The translations under genes were made by a program, and so were the position numbers. 64,000 bases of DNA from Zingiber officinale (lineage: Eukaryota; Streptophyta; Magnoliopsida; Zingiberales; Zingiberaceae): positions 108,602,436 through 108,666,435 of the forward strand of contig NC_056001.1 in assembly GCF_018446385.1 (NCBI RefSeq), given 5' to 3'. Shown here in pieces: positions 48,784-61,155 of the stretch. Within the stretch, counting starts at the first letter, position 1, and each line of letters opens with the position of its first letter. The notes beneath the pieces are model-generated. The model saw nothing but the letters and a program-made list of their open reading frames with translations. It had not been told where the DNA came from and searched no databases.

Positions 48784-50999
48784 TTCTCCACTTCTGCAAT
48801 ATTACTTTTCAGTTTACAGATGTTGTCCTATAGTGGAGTACAACCTTTAGTGTAAATCAGACCGTCACAAGGCCGGTCGTACCTATGAGTTCGAGCACCT
48901 TGTTATCAAATAGTCAGCGTCTCATCATACTGTCGGTCAGTCCTAGAGCTAACTGGACCTGCAAGACTTATCTCCTCATTACTCATCAGATCTTCAACAT
49001 GAGCCTACGAGCATATTACCAATCAGACTTATGGTCGGTCAGACTTATGGGATTCAACTCCCCTTCAAAGGTACAGTGCTCCTATTTATATGTTTAGTCG
49101 AGTTTATGAGGCATTGTTCCTATTTCATATATGAATGCTCAGGGTAAAATGCATAAGGTTATTCTTATTACAAAGTCAGTTGGATATAGAGACGGTCGAG
49201 ATGCCTTGCTCGCCCAAGTATCTGGCCAGGTTATATTCCAGGAGAACACATAAGGCAAAATGTATAAGGAAATTCTCATGACAAAGTCGGTCGGACATAT
49301 AGGCAGTTGGGATACCCTGTTCGTCCAAGTATCTGGCCGGGATATATTTCAAGAGACAACATTGTCAGGGAAATACAATAGATTGTCAGAATAATAACTA
49401 TCTGTCAGAGAATATTCTTTGGTTACAACATATGCACTCAATGGAATCTTCTTACAAAGATAACTATACAACTTCTATCATTATTACGGAGGTTACACGA
49501 GACTACTTATATAACAGAAGATTTCTGGGATGATAACTTGTTAGTACCCCGTGATAGTTTTGATGTGGTCAACCAAGTTAAATTAGGTCATATATATTTG
49601 ATCCTTGAGTCTAAGTGTGCAAGAGCTTAGGAACATAAGAAGTCAAGCGGAAGACGCAGCTAGTGAGAAGGATGACACGGGAATGGAGCAGACGAGCTCG
49701 GTGCATTTGAGAGACGAGGTGCCGCGGAAGAATGCACCGGTGGATGAGAAGGATGTGCATGACGTTCGAGGGATGAGAAGCCGGGGAGGAAGCCTGCTCA
49801 AGGAGAAAACCAGAAGATGGGTTCGGGTGAGCCCAATTCCGGATGGGCGAACTCACCCAGGCAGCGGAAGAGCAAAACGGAGATGCTGGAGTTGCTGGAG
49901 GTGCCTCCAATGCTATTGGAGGCACCCTCGTACCTTTCTAGTGGAAGACACCTTCAATCACTTAAAGGCACTTTAGACTAGGCAAAAAGTGGCCGTTAGC
50001 GAGGATAAAGTCTTATCCTCGCTTGCCTCGCTAGAGGCACCTTCCAACCTTGGATAGAATTTTTTAGGGGCTATAAAAAAGTCCTTGGAGCTAGGAAATT
50101 AACAACAACTTTAGTATTAATTTCCTAGCATATTTTTGAGCGTTCAACGAGTGTAATAGGCTTCTCCGCCTACACGAAGGAGATCTTTTTAGTGCTTTTT
50201 TCTATCCTGGATTAACAATTACCTATGTTGTAACCAAGTAACTCTTTAGTGTCTTTAATTTATTAGTTGTTTAATTTCCTTTTTATAAAGTGTGCTACTA
50301 ATTTGAGTTGAAAGATCGAGAAAGATTCATGTTGTTTCTAACGGCAACTCACTCCCCTCTTGCGGGTCGCACGGGTCCTAACAAGTAGTATCAGAGCCAA
50401 GTTCGTCTCAGAAAGACTAACCACCAACTGAAGCACCGAGACTTCAGTTTTGTTTTGTTTTGTTCTGTAATTGAGTACTTCAATTGTTGTAAGAGGCTTC
50501 TCCATCTGAAGGAGATTGTTTACTAAGCTCCAAGTTCCTTGGATTAACAACCTCTTCGGTTGTAACCAAGTAACCCTTTCGTGTCTCTTTTCTTTCAGTC
50601 ATTGATTTTATTTATGCAAGTGTTAGATTAATTAAGCCATAAATTCGAGAAAGGTTCTTTTTATTTGTCAGGGCTATTCACCTCCCTCTAGCCGGCCACC
50701 AACGACCCGACATTTTAGTGCACTTACCTGCCTTGGATTAACAATCATCTATGTTGTAACCAAATAAATCTGTTAGTTTCTTTTAATTATTAGTTGTTTA
50801 TTTTTTATCATTCTAATTGTGATATTGCTACTAATCTGAGTTGGAGAATGAGAAAGGTTCGTCTGCTTTTTTACAAGGTTATTCAACCTCCCTTCTAGCC
50901 GGTCGCTATCGGGTCCAACAAGTGGTATCAGAGCCAAGTTCACTTCAGGAGGACTAATCGCCGAACGAAGCATATGAGATGGCCTGATCAAGCATCTAT

Positions 51000-52385
51000 C
51001 CACCGAAGTTCGAGGGAGACTTCGCTAACTGGAAGAAGAAGATGGAGGTATTTTTCAAAACTGATTTCAATTTGCTTTTAATAATGGAATTTGGTTTTGT
51101 AGTACCCGAAGGCAAAGAAAAATACCACTGGACCAAAAAGGAGCAGGCCGATTTCGTGGCAAAAAACAAAGCAGAGTTCCATCTGCTAAGCGTCTTACCG
51201 CCACAAGAAGTCAACCAGATCGAAACCTATGAGTCTGCGAAGGAGCTCTGGGAGAAATTCCTGGAACTACACAAAGGAACCTCGGAGGGGAAACTCACGA
51301 GACGGGATCCAAATCAGCAATATCAAACTGGAAGAAGGCGAAACCGTTGCACACCTTCACTCAAGGATCAAGGAGCTCATCACTGGACTCACGAATCTCA
51401 GAGAAAAGGTAAGTAACCAAGATTTGCTAAGATACACTCTTAATGTATTCCCTAGAAATACTGAATGAGCATCATTAATAGATGCTTATTATATATCTAC
51501 GAATCTAGATTCAACTACTTTAGAAAAATTATTTTCAACTTTTGAAGTTCATAAAACGAGATGTGCTGGTCCGAAGAAGGAGCATAACATTGCCTTAAAG
51601 GCAAAGGCGGACGAACAAGATTCAGAATCTTCTCTCAACAATAATGGAACAGATGGTATGTAAATTTAAAAAGTTATTTAAAACTAAAAGATTTAATCAA
51701 GTGCAGGGTAGAAAAAGAAGTATAAGATGCTACCACTGCAATTAAGAAGGGCATATGAAAGATAACTGTCCTAAATTAAAAGACAAGAACAAGAAGCCGA
51801 CCCAAGCGAACAAGTACAAGAATATGAAGGCGATGTGGGGCAAAATGTCGTCCAAATCAGAAATTGAAGCTATCGCCGAACTTGTGCAAGTATCAAGTCA
51901 CCAAGAAGAAGGAGACAAAGCAAGCTCATCCGAAATGAACATTGAAAGCATCGATGAAGGGGGAGCGACATCGGAAGAAAGTAGTATTTTAGGGGGAGCT
52001 TTAGATCATGGGATAGACAAGGTAAGTCAGGTACAATCTCTTCCTCTTGACAAATCATTTCAATTCATTAAATTATTAACAAAAAAATTACTATAAATTA
52101 GAAAAAGAAGTTAAGGAATTAAAATAATACTAGCTGAATCTTGTCGATTAGAAGACTCTGATACAATTAAAATTGAAAATGGAAAATTACAAAAAGAGAT
52201 AGAAACTTTAAAAAATCATGTATGCTCAAATATTCAACATATTAGAAAATATAGTGGGTTAAATGGGTACCTTAAATATCATAAGGGCCAAATTATTTTT
52301 TTTTAAAGAAATATATACCTAAGAAATTCCTAGTTAACCCAGTTGGAAGGAATATATTTTGAATTCTAAAATCATATTTAGATTA
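51000..52385 (+). pseudogene. gag of element C, multiply disabled
   Basis: It shares with B the phrases PPKFEGDF, MEVFFKTDFN, KKEQADFVAKNKAEFHLLSVLPPQEV and a CCHC knuckle (51731-51775). A frameshift near 51305, a stop at 51466-51468, a TAA inside the knuckle (about 51743) and further stops after 52090 prevent translation. The conserved tail FLVNPVGRN can still be read at about 52330-52360. Confidence 0.8.
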
Positions 52386-52883
52386 ATTACTTTTTGACTT
52401 AAGACTTTCAGAGAAAATTAAATATTGAATTTTCTTTAAGAGGCTTTGTCTAGAAAGTGGTTGTTGTTCCAATATCCAAGAAGGCCTAGTGTCTCGCCAT
52501 AGCTTGGAAGTTAATTATTAAAATAAGTATTTAATTGACTAACTATTAAGCATTAAGAAGTTATAAAAATGCCTTAATTTTCTTTTTAACAGTTATAATT
52601 TTTTCTCTCTCTTAGACTTTTATATGAACCTCATTTTTAATGTGATCAAAAGGGGAAGTAGGGAACAAGTCTAGAGGGCACTTACAAATTTTTAGGTTAA
52701 AAATTCTTTTTACTTGAAATTTTTTTGGTAAATATTTTTTTTGTGTGTAAAATTTCTTTCTAGCAAATTTTACTTAGAAAAATTTTCTTACTTGTAAATT
52801 TTTTTTCTCTTACTTGCAAAAATTAGAAAGTTTTTTTTAATCCTAACTTAACTTGGATTTAATCACATCAAAAAAGGAGAGAT

Positions 52884-53818
52884 TGTTGGTACCCGTGGTA
52901 GTTTTGATGTGATCAACCAAATCAGGTTAGTTCCTGTTGGTGTCTAACCCTATGTCTAAGTGTGCAGGAGCTTAGGAGCACAGAAAGTTTAGCGGAAGAC
53001 GCGACTAGCAAGAAGGATAGCACGGGAGAGAGCCGAGGGCTCGGTGCATTTGAGGGACAAGGTGTTGCGGAAGAGTACACCGGCGGACGAGAAGGACGCG
53101 TGCGGCAGTCCAAGGGACGAGAAGCCGGAGCGAAAGCCTGCTCGAGGAGAAGGTCAAAAAATGGGTCTGGGTGAGCCCTATTCCGGATGACGGCGATCAC
53201 CCAGGCAATTGGAGTAGTAGAAGAGCAAAAGGAGGTTGGAAATACTCTTGGAGGCGCCTTCAAAGGGAATTGAAGGCGCCTCCAAGGCGTCTGTGCGATG
53301 CCTCCGCGCCTCACTATGGAAGGTGCCTTTGATGAATAGTACGAAGGCACCTCCTAGCCTTATGGAAGGCGCCTTCAACCTGGCAGAAGAGAATGTTGGC
53401 AAGGATAAAACTTTACCCTCACTTGCCTTGCTGGAGGTGCTTTCCATCCCTATAGAAAGCACCTTCCAGCCATGGATAACTTTTCTTAGGGGCTATAAAA
53501 AGACTCCTAGACCTAGGAAATAGTAGAACAACTCTTGCAATCATTTCCTAGAAATTGTCTAAGCTTTTCATGAGTGTAAGAGGCTTCTCCACCTTCAAAG
53601 AAGGAGAATTTTTAGTGCGCTTACCTATCTTTGATTAACAACCATCTAGGTTGTAACCAAATAAATCTGTTAGCCTCTTTTAATTATTAGTTGTTCATTT
53701 CTGATCATTCTAATTGTGATATTACTACTAATCTGAGTTGGAGAATGAGAAAGGTTCGTTTGATTTTTTTGCAGGGCTATTCAACCCCCCTTCTAGCCGA
53801 CCGCTATCGGGTCCAACA
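52884..53818 (+). repeat. 3' LTR of element C
   Basis: It is preceded by the purine tract AAAAAAGGAGAGAT, begins TGTTGGTACCCG and ends GGTCCAACA, 935 bp. It contains GGAGGCGCC and GAAGGCGCC palindromic words (53250-53385). Confidence 0.8.
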
Positions 53819-55370
53819 CATTATACATATCTTGGTCCAAAAATTCAGAATGAACTGATTCAGATGTTGGCAAATGAAGTAAAAAACTACAATTTTTACA
53901 AAAATCAAAGAAGCAAAATATTATTTTGTTATACTAGATTGCACTCCAAACATAAGTCACGAGGAACAAATGTCTCTTGTAATACATTGTGTGGATAATT
54001 CAACAAACTCTGTTATGGTGGTAGCTTTTTTAAAAGTGGATGACACTTATGGATTTGGACTTTTTACTGAACTAAAAAATATGTTGAATGATCTCGAGCT
54101 TAATATTGATGATATAAGAGGATAGGGGTATGATGATGGATCCAATATGAAAGGAAAGTATAATGGGGTGCAAAAAAGATTACTTGAAATAAATCATAGA
54201 CCCTTTTATACACATTGTGGATGCTATAATCTGAATTTGACATTATGTGATATGGCTAATTGTTGTTCTAAAGCTATCTCTATGTTTGGAGTGATACAAC
54301 ACATTTATACATTATTTTCCTCTTCTACAAAGTGTTAGAAAGTTTTTAAAAATCATGTAGAAGGCCTGACAGTTAAGCCACTGCCACCCACTCGTTGGGA
54401 AAGTCATGTTGCAAGGGTGAAAGCTATAAAAGAACTAACATAAAAAATTAGAGATGCTTTACTTGATTTGACATAAATGAGTAAAGATCCAAAAACAAAG
54501 AGTGAAGCTGAATCATTGGCAACATATATGAACTTAAAAATTTTGAATTCTTGCTTGGCATGGTAATTTGGTACAAGTTGTTGCATGTGATCAATACCGT
54601 GAGTAAATTTTTTTAAGGTGAAAATATGGATATGGATATTGATATTGCAATTAAACAATTAAAAGGACTTATTCTTACTTTTGAGAAGTATTGAGAGTTT
54701 GGATTTGATAAGGCCATGATAGAAGCGAAGTAAATGGCAGAAGAAATGAAGATTGAAACTACATTCAAAGAAAAACACATTATCCGAAAAAAGAAACAAT
54801 TTGATGAAAGTAGTAGTGAAGATGTGATGCAATTAGCTAATGAATCTTTTAGAGTTAATTATTTTATTTTCTTAATGGATTAAACTATTTCTTCATGAAA
54901 AACTCGATTCAAACAATTTCAAAAGTACGAAGAAATATTTGGGTTTTTGTTCAATCCATAGAGATTAAAGTTTGCTAATGATGATAATCTAATAAAATCT
55001 TGTAAAAATCTCGAAGAAACATTGAGATATAATGACAAGTTAGATATTGATGAAGATGATATGTATACAAAGTTATCAATTTTGAAACAGTTTTTACTAG
55101 TGGAAGTAAAAAGAACAATAGATGTTTTGAATTAACTGAAAAATATGAATGATTATTATCCAAACACTCATGTTACATACAGAATTTTATTAACCATACC
55201 AATTACAGTGACATCTTTAAAAAGAAGCTTTTCCAAGTTGAAGTTGATTAAAACACATCTTCGATCAACCATGTCACAAGAAAAATTAAATGGATGAGCG
55301 ATGTTATCTATTGAAAAGAAAATAGTTGAACATCTTAATTATACAAGCTTAATTAATATTTTTACAGTTA
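53819..55370 (+). pseudogene. hAT-family transposase relic (ZMYM1-like, with hAT dimerisation end)
   Basis: Broken frames read IQNELIQMLANEVKN, FLKVDDTYGFGLFTELKN, GYDDGSNMKGKYNGVQKRLL, CGCYNLNLTLCDMANCCSKA, PPTRWESHVARVKAIKEL and, at the end, IPITVTSLKRSFSKLKLIK followed by LRSTMSQEKLNG. This is the order seen in plant zinc-finger-MYM/hAT transposases, including the C-terminal dimerisation segment. Stops occur throughout (for example 53996-53998, 54123, 54336). The N-terminal zinc finger is missing, because the left side is cut by element C. 55371-55782 is AT-rich and probably the element's 3' non-coding end. Confidence 0.8.
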
Positions 55371-56063
55371 AAACAACAACATGTGTTGTATTCAAATTAT
55401 TATTAGTAATATTTATATTTTTATCTAATATATATTTGTAATATTAAATATTTTTTAACTTTATATTTTACTTTATATGTTGCAGTCTCACTAAAACATA
55501 AACAGCAATATGCATTATACTTTTATAGCTAAAATGAAAGCAAGGTATTGTATTAAATGATTACTAGTAATATTTATTTTTTATTATATTTTGAAATACT
55601 CATGTTATTCTACTTGTTATTTTATTGTACATTTTGTAGCCTCGCTAAAAAATCACACATTTAAAGGAGGATTATATTTTGAAATGTAGATGATTTTTTA
55701 AGTTAATATAGTAGTAAATTACTCAGGTAATTTAACATTAATTGAAGTTCGACTCAGGCAATCAAAATCTCAAGTACGCTACTGTTATTATATAACATTA
55801 CTCCTTACTATGCTCACTCAATCTTACTATAGTTCTTCTTTACTTTTCGCTCGATCTTCTACTAACTTGAGTGTAGGAAGGTCTATACTAGAGACCCCTT
55901 CCTTGATTTTCGCCCTAACGTTCTATTGGCTCTTTTGAGTATGCGCAGAAAGGAGCCAAAAGGAGAACCAGGTATCATCGTCTCTCTCCAGCGAAGTCTT
56001 CTCCAGGTCAACATTAGTGCCACCTTTCTCAACTCACCATCTCCATAATTTTCAGATAGGATC

Positions 56064-57531
56064 AAGGAAGAAAATGTAAGGGGCAAGGGCTACTCGTGTT
56101 ACTGGAAGTTCTTGCTTGTTAGAGAAAATAAAGGAGAAGAAAAGAGAGCTCTTGTGCATGAGAAGAGGAGAGGAAATAATTACAGGTTTATTGTTGTTGG
56201 AGAAGAAAGGGAGAAAAATAAAAATTAAGAAGAAGAGGAAGGTAAAAATAAAAGAGAGGAATAGGAGAATGTACAATGGTGGCGTACTGTAAGGTGGGAG
56301 CTGAAGCGTGTGTAGGGAGAAAGAAAAGGAGAGAGGAGGTTTTTTTTTAAAAAAATATTTTAATTTGTTTAAAATCGATCGAACCCGTTTAAATTTTAAA
56401 TTGACCAAATCAACTCCAAATCAATCCCAGTTTGAACCAACATAATTCTTATCACCGCACTTACCTGATGAATTTAGTTTGAACTAAATTCAATTTTAAT
56501 TTAGCACTCTCACTTCATGTTCTACTATTTAGCTCATCTGTTTATCATTATATATTTTATTTTTAAAATTCAATACTTAATATTCCAATTTGTGATATTT
56601 TTTTTTATAAAAACTGGTACCAATAGATAACTTAGGGCAAAATTTTTTCAATATGTGGTCAATTCGAACGACGGTGAATCCGTAGGTAAAGTGACGACGA
56701 GATATAGTATTAACTAAAAAAAAAAGTATAATAGGGGAGTGTTCGCGCTCCACCCCCACTTGGCTAAGTCCCTAGCATGTTAATAAAGTTGGCTGATGGC
56801 ATTACAGAGTGGGTGGGAGGGCATCAATTATGGGGATGCGCTGGTTATGGAATAGGAACCAGATAAGTGGGCTCGTCAATTTTCTTGATAGCGGTAATAA
56901 GTGTTGGCAAGAAAGTTATGTCAGTTGTGAACATCAGACAATCACCTAGAATTATATGGTCGCTTGAAATAATTACATCAAATAAAGGGTAGTGACGCAA
57001 CCATTCCTAGGAAGGAGGTACTTTATTAAGTCATCATTTCTTCTAATGATGTTCTTTTAGGATAGTGTGATGGTTAAGATATACAGTGTTGCTGTATATA
57101 AGGTAATGACTTCAATAAAGAAGAGAATGCAATACAAAATTTACTTTGGGGCTACTTTTCTCCTTTTCTTCTTTTCTCCTACTCTTATTTACGCATCGGG
57201 TCTCCTTTTGACCTTTGGTTGATCTTTTTAGTTAGGTAGAAAGAAGCTGGTTCACCAGGATGTTGTTTGCTTGCCATCGGCCGACTGAGGACAGATCCTC
57301 TAAGAGCCGACTTAACAGAAGCCGACCCGTTTAAAAAGTCAAATTTGGTGACAACCAACCTAGTAAAAGTCAACAAAGGACAATCAACAGGAGTTGACCC
57401 ATCCCTCACTTTCCGACCCGATCAGTGCTCGTCTTACATAGTTTATAAAGATACTTTTTTTATCAAACACGAAACATTAATTTAATAATTTTAACTCGTA
57501 AAGCTGCGTCGTCAATCGAATAATCAAGTAA
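56064..57531. other. Intergenic DNA between the gypsy element and the pectinesterase
   Basis: 56090-56345 is GA-rich on the plus strand. 56780-57440 has the look of an old LTR (CAATAAAG near 57111, GGTCGGCT-like words) but no ends could be fixed. No gene is supported. Confidence 0.4.
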
Positions 57532-59264
57532 TTACAGAGATAACCCCGCCGTGTACTTAACTCCGGTGGCCGGCAACCACAAGTCGCCATCTAGAAATTG
57601 GGCCACCGTGAAGTTGACCACCATCGCCGGGTCGCTCAGCCCGTGAAACCCGGCCCACTTGACCCGTCTCGTCAGATTTGAACCCGGCCCATAATTCATA
57701 TACTCGGCGTAATACAGCGTGTCCAAGGCGAAATCACGGTCCCACTCGAGCCAGCCCTCGGGCCGGAGAACCGGGCCGAGATAGGACTGCATGACCACGG
57801 TCCGCGAATACTCCTTCCACGGCCTCCCCAAATACGTCGCCGTGGCGTTGGTGAGGTCGGCCTCGCCGGTGAGGTTGCAGAACTGGAAGGAGAAGCCGGT
57901 GTTCTGGTTGGGGTCCGCCCGCCCCTGCGCCGTGACGGAGTTCTTCTGGTTCGGTAGCGGCCGCCGCGCGGCCAGCTCGCAGTTCTGGAACACGGCGGCG
58001 GCGTTGCCGAACACAAAGTCGACGGTGCCCGACACGCGGCAATCGCGGTAGAACTGGCGGAGGGAGTGCGCGTAGAGCGTGTCCTGGAACCCGGCGAACT
58101 CACAGCGGTAGTAGACGGAGAGGTCGGAGTCTGAGCGGAGCGCCACCGCTTGGTGCTTCCCCGGGCCCGCCGTGTTCTCGATCGTCAGGTCCCGCGCGAT
58201 GAACCCGGTCGCCGTCACCGCTGTCAAGTTGAACCAAACCAAATGAATAAACCGATTCGTTCCGTTTTGGACAAAAAGTATTTATAGTAAAGCTACCGAC
58301 GAAACCTCCCCGAGTGGCATACTCGTACTATGGAAGGAAGTCCTACGTGAGACCCACTAACACTCGTGAGAGACCGGGTAGGTTTAAGATAAAATCTTGG
58401 TGCCTCACCGAAGGTTGCGCTGCGATAGGTGGTCCAGCCGTCGACGTAGTTGTGGTCGCCGGAGATGATGGTTTGGCCGACGCCGTCGCCGATGATCATC
58501 AAGTTCCACTTCTTCTTCTTAATATCCACGTTCTCCTTGTACACCCCCTTCTTTACGTAGATAACGTATCGCCGCTGGCTGCGGTCGGGCGCCTCTTCCA
58601 CGGCGTCCGAAACCGTCGTGTAGTCCCCGGTCCCGTCCTGCGCCACCACAGCGTCCGCGGTCGGCGGCTGGGAGGATTCCTGCAGTAACCTTCGGTCGGC
58701 CGGAGAGACCCACTCTGGGAACCCCATTAGCCGCCTGCGGCCGGCGCCTCCGGAGTCGCCGGCGATTTCCTGGAGCGCGTCGGAGACGAGGGAGGTGACG
58801 GTGTCGAGGCCGTCGGCGATGAGAGAGGCCGGGAGCCCCCCGCCGAGGCCTTCCTTGCAGGTGTCTTGGTTGCCGAGGGCGGCGCTCATCCAGGAGTGGA
58901 GGTCGAAGCGGCGGTCGCCGGTGACGCTGCCAGAGGCGGAGGAAGGACGAGAAGTGGAGGAGGAGGAGGAGAGAGCCCAAGAGATTTCGTCGGAGGAGAG
59001 GTCGAGGAGGTCGACGCAGTCGGTGATGGCGGCGGAGAGGCGTTGGTCGAAGACACCGGGAATGCTGGTAAGCAGCGACAACACGTCCTCGATCTGGCCG
59101 AGGGTGGATTGCAAGGTGGAGACGAGGGAGGCGGAGGGAACAAACGACGACGATCCCGCAGCCGCCGAAACAGAGCTACTGTTCTTGGAAGAGAAAGCTT
59201 GAGGTGGAAGAAGGAGAAGGATAAAGAGAAGCAGAGGAGTAAATGCGAAGGTGGAAGAAGCCAT
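57532..59264 (-). CDS. PME: Pre-pro-pectin methylesterase (type I, PMEI plus PME), two exons, 514 aa
   Basis: PME removes methyl esters from homogalacturonan in the cell wall, releasing methanol and stiffening or exposing pectin. Exon 1 is 59264-58409 and exon 2 is 58220-57532. The GT-AG intron of 188 bp joins in phase to 1545 nt. The start MASSTFAFTP opens a signal peptide with a Leu-rich core (to about residue 25). A PMEI-type inhibitor domain follows (about 45-170, Cys83 and Cys136 visible). Two dibasic processing motifs, RRRLM (176-180) and RRLL (191-194), are where subtilases release the mature enzyme. The catalytic domain starts near Ala204 (AVVAQDGTGDY) and shows Gln309, Gln331-Asp332 (QDTLY), Asp353 (GTVDFVFGN) and Arg418 (YLGRPW), the full active set. 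The C-terminus is LWLPATGVKYTAGL, usual for the family. Exon 1 is GC-rich. The gene looks functional. Confidence 0.96.
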
Positions 59265-59346
59265 TGCGGCTTGCACGAGAGAGGAAGTAAAGAGTGAGCT
59301 CAGATTAACTCCATGGAGCAGAGCAGAGTGACCGCAGAGGTGTACA

Positions 59347-59354
59347 TTTATATA
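59347..59354 (-). promoter_or_regulatory. TATA box of the pectinesterase gene
   Basis: TATATAAA on the minus strand lies about 85 bp upstream of the start codon, a normal distance for a short plant leader. A long A tract (T on the minus strand) at 59510-59530 is further upstream. Confidence 0.55.
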
Positions 59355-59501
59355 CACTGAAAACGCGTGACAGCTGCGCATAGAAAACGATACGTATATA
59401 TCGATTCCATAAACCAGTGTCGAGTCGATACGAAGACAAAACCACGGCTGGATCAAATGAAGGAGGAGGATGGGACAGAAGCCAGATGGGGAAGAAAGGG
59501 A

Positions 59502-59532
<31 letters not shown>

Positions 59533-61155
59533 GAACGATTTTTTTTTTAGAAAAATTTTAATCTCCATTTTTAATGAAAATATAAAATAAAACATTTTGG
59601 AAGAAGACGAAAATCCGCAATCACATCTTCATTTATTTCTTCGCCGTTTGCTATTTGGCATTTCTCTGACTGCAATCTCCCAAACATGGAACGTGCGTCG
59701 AGCAGGGTCCCGTCAGTCTTTAATGCCATGCACCGACACCGCATGGAGAAGCCCCAAAAGAAATGTTATTTAATTTTTAAAAAGCATTTTAAATGTTTCA
59801 ATCAACTTTATCGACATAATTTTGATTATTAACACAAAAGACATCGTATTTGGATATTCAGTGACTCGTTGGACGGGGATAATCGGATCGGATCCGACTT
59901 TAAAAGGGCTGACGGGTGAGCAATTTTGACTGATAAAAACCGATTAATTTATGTACCAAAAATTGTAATTTAATATGAATTTTGAGTTCATCATCTCTCT
60001 ATTTTTCAATCGATTTCATATAAATTTTTCATCGATTATTAGATCACCACAAACTCAATCTTTAAATAAATAAAAAAAGGTAAGAAAATACCATTAGCCG
60101 AAGACAACTACATATATGTGGCACATGTTCTCCTTGACTATTGAAATAAATTCGGCGCTTGTGATCTTCTCAACTAATTCGATTTATGATCCCAAACTAT
60201 TGAGCTCCTTGTCACAAGGTGACTTAAAGTCCCTTGCAAAAACGAAAGCTTTTAATTTTAATGGCCATGAATAGGGCTCCATGTCTCCCCAGAAACTGTC
60301 AATACTAATTGTTTGTTTGTGGTTGAGAGGTGTAATCTTCATTCCGATATCTCTTCAGTAAAGAGAGGAGAGGGGCGAGGAGAGAAAGATGTATATATTT
60401 TTCATAGTAAAAACATATCTTGCTGAGTGAAAGTAATCAGTTATAGTTTCAAAAACCCATTATCCCATCATAACCCTACAACTTCTATTTGCGAGACCAT
60501 AGTGGCGCCGAGGAACCTCGGTTGAAAGGGCTCTTATTGACCTCAACATTTGACAGGCCCTGACAAAGAATCGAGCCTAACCACTAGACATTACCAGGAG
60601 TATAGATTTACGGTTGTCGCCTCCAACGTGACTGCTCGCTTGTGCGGACGACACCTAGCTCGCTCACGCAGCTTAGGTGGACCTTCTAACTCCGCGGTTA
60701 TATAAGGTTTTGTAAATGAAATTATGATTTAATGATGATAATGTAAATGAAATTATAATTTAATAATGATAAAAGATAACAATTCAAGATATTAATTATA
60801 AGTTTATTTTTTTATTAATGATTTATCATGCTTGGATTGTAATCATAACTAATTTTATCATTATATTTTTCTTATATTATCTTAACAATTTATATAAATA
60901 ATCTTATTAACAATAATAGTCAACTGTTTAGTTGACTCTCTATTCTTTCTTTTCTATACCTTTGTGTTATGTATCCTAACATGGATATCATAGTCACGAT
61001 TCTTCATTTTTTTTTCTCTTTCCTTTATTGGGGAGGTGGACGCTCCTTCTCCTTCTTTGCCTAAATTCGATCGATCATTGACGTGATGTCCCTCATGCAC
61101 CACTTTGTCTTGACTTTTCCATCTAAAGTGCTATGAAAATTTTATGCCTCCCTAT
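59355..61155. other. Intergenic DNA upstream of the pectinesterase, no gene seen
   Basis: AT-rich apart from 60480-60710, a GC-richer patch without an ORF. No repeat ends were recognised. Confidence 0.45.

Larger units (their letters stand above)
49539..53818 (+). mobile_element. Element C: mosaic gag-only LTR retrotransposon related to B
   Basis: A B-like LTR starts at 49539 (TGTTAGTACCCC). Instead of one 5' LTR there are three LTR right ends in series: CCTAACA at 50383 followed by a primer site with one change (TAGTATCAGAGC, 50386-50397); CCCGACA at 50712 with no primer site; and TCCAACA at 50920 followed by TGGTATCAGAGC (50923-50934). A decayed gag, non-coding DNA and a 3' LTR (52884-53818) follow. 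The 5-bp flanks differ (TAACT left, CATTA right), and the right neighbour is a hAT relic rather than gypsy LTR, so the two halves may come from different insertions joined by recombination. No pol is present. Confidence 0.75.
47741..56063 (+). mobile_element. Ty3-gypsy 3' LTR remnant with three later insertions
   Basis: LTR pieces lie at 47741-47844, 48784-49538 and 55783-56063, matching the 5' LTR. Between them are solo LTR F, element C and a hAT relic. About 147 bp present in the 5' LTR (31366-31512) are missing around the C/hAT block. The left part corresponding to 28780-29060 is also missing, probably through the same deletion that removed pol. Confidence 0.75.

Noticed and set aside
56064-57440. 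Possible LTR with CAATAAAG and GGTCGGCT-like words
   Set aside because: No TG...CA ends or target duplication could be found, so it is only noted as intergenic.
57696-59297. Several long frames overlapping the pectinesterase on both strands
   Set aside because: GC-rich coding sequence opens other frames by chance. The spliced PME frame contains the whole active site and explains the region.
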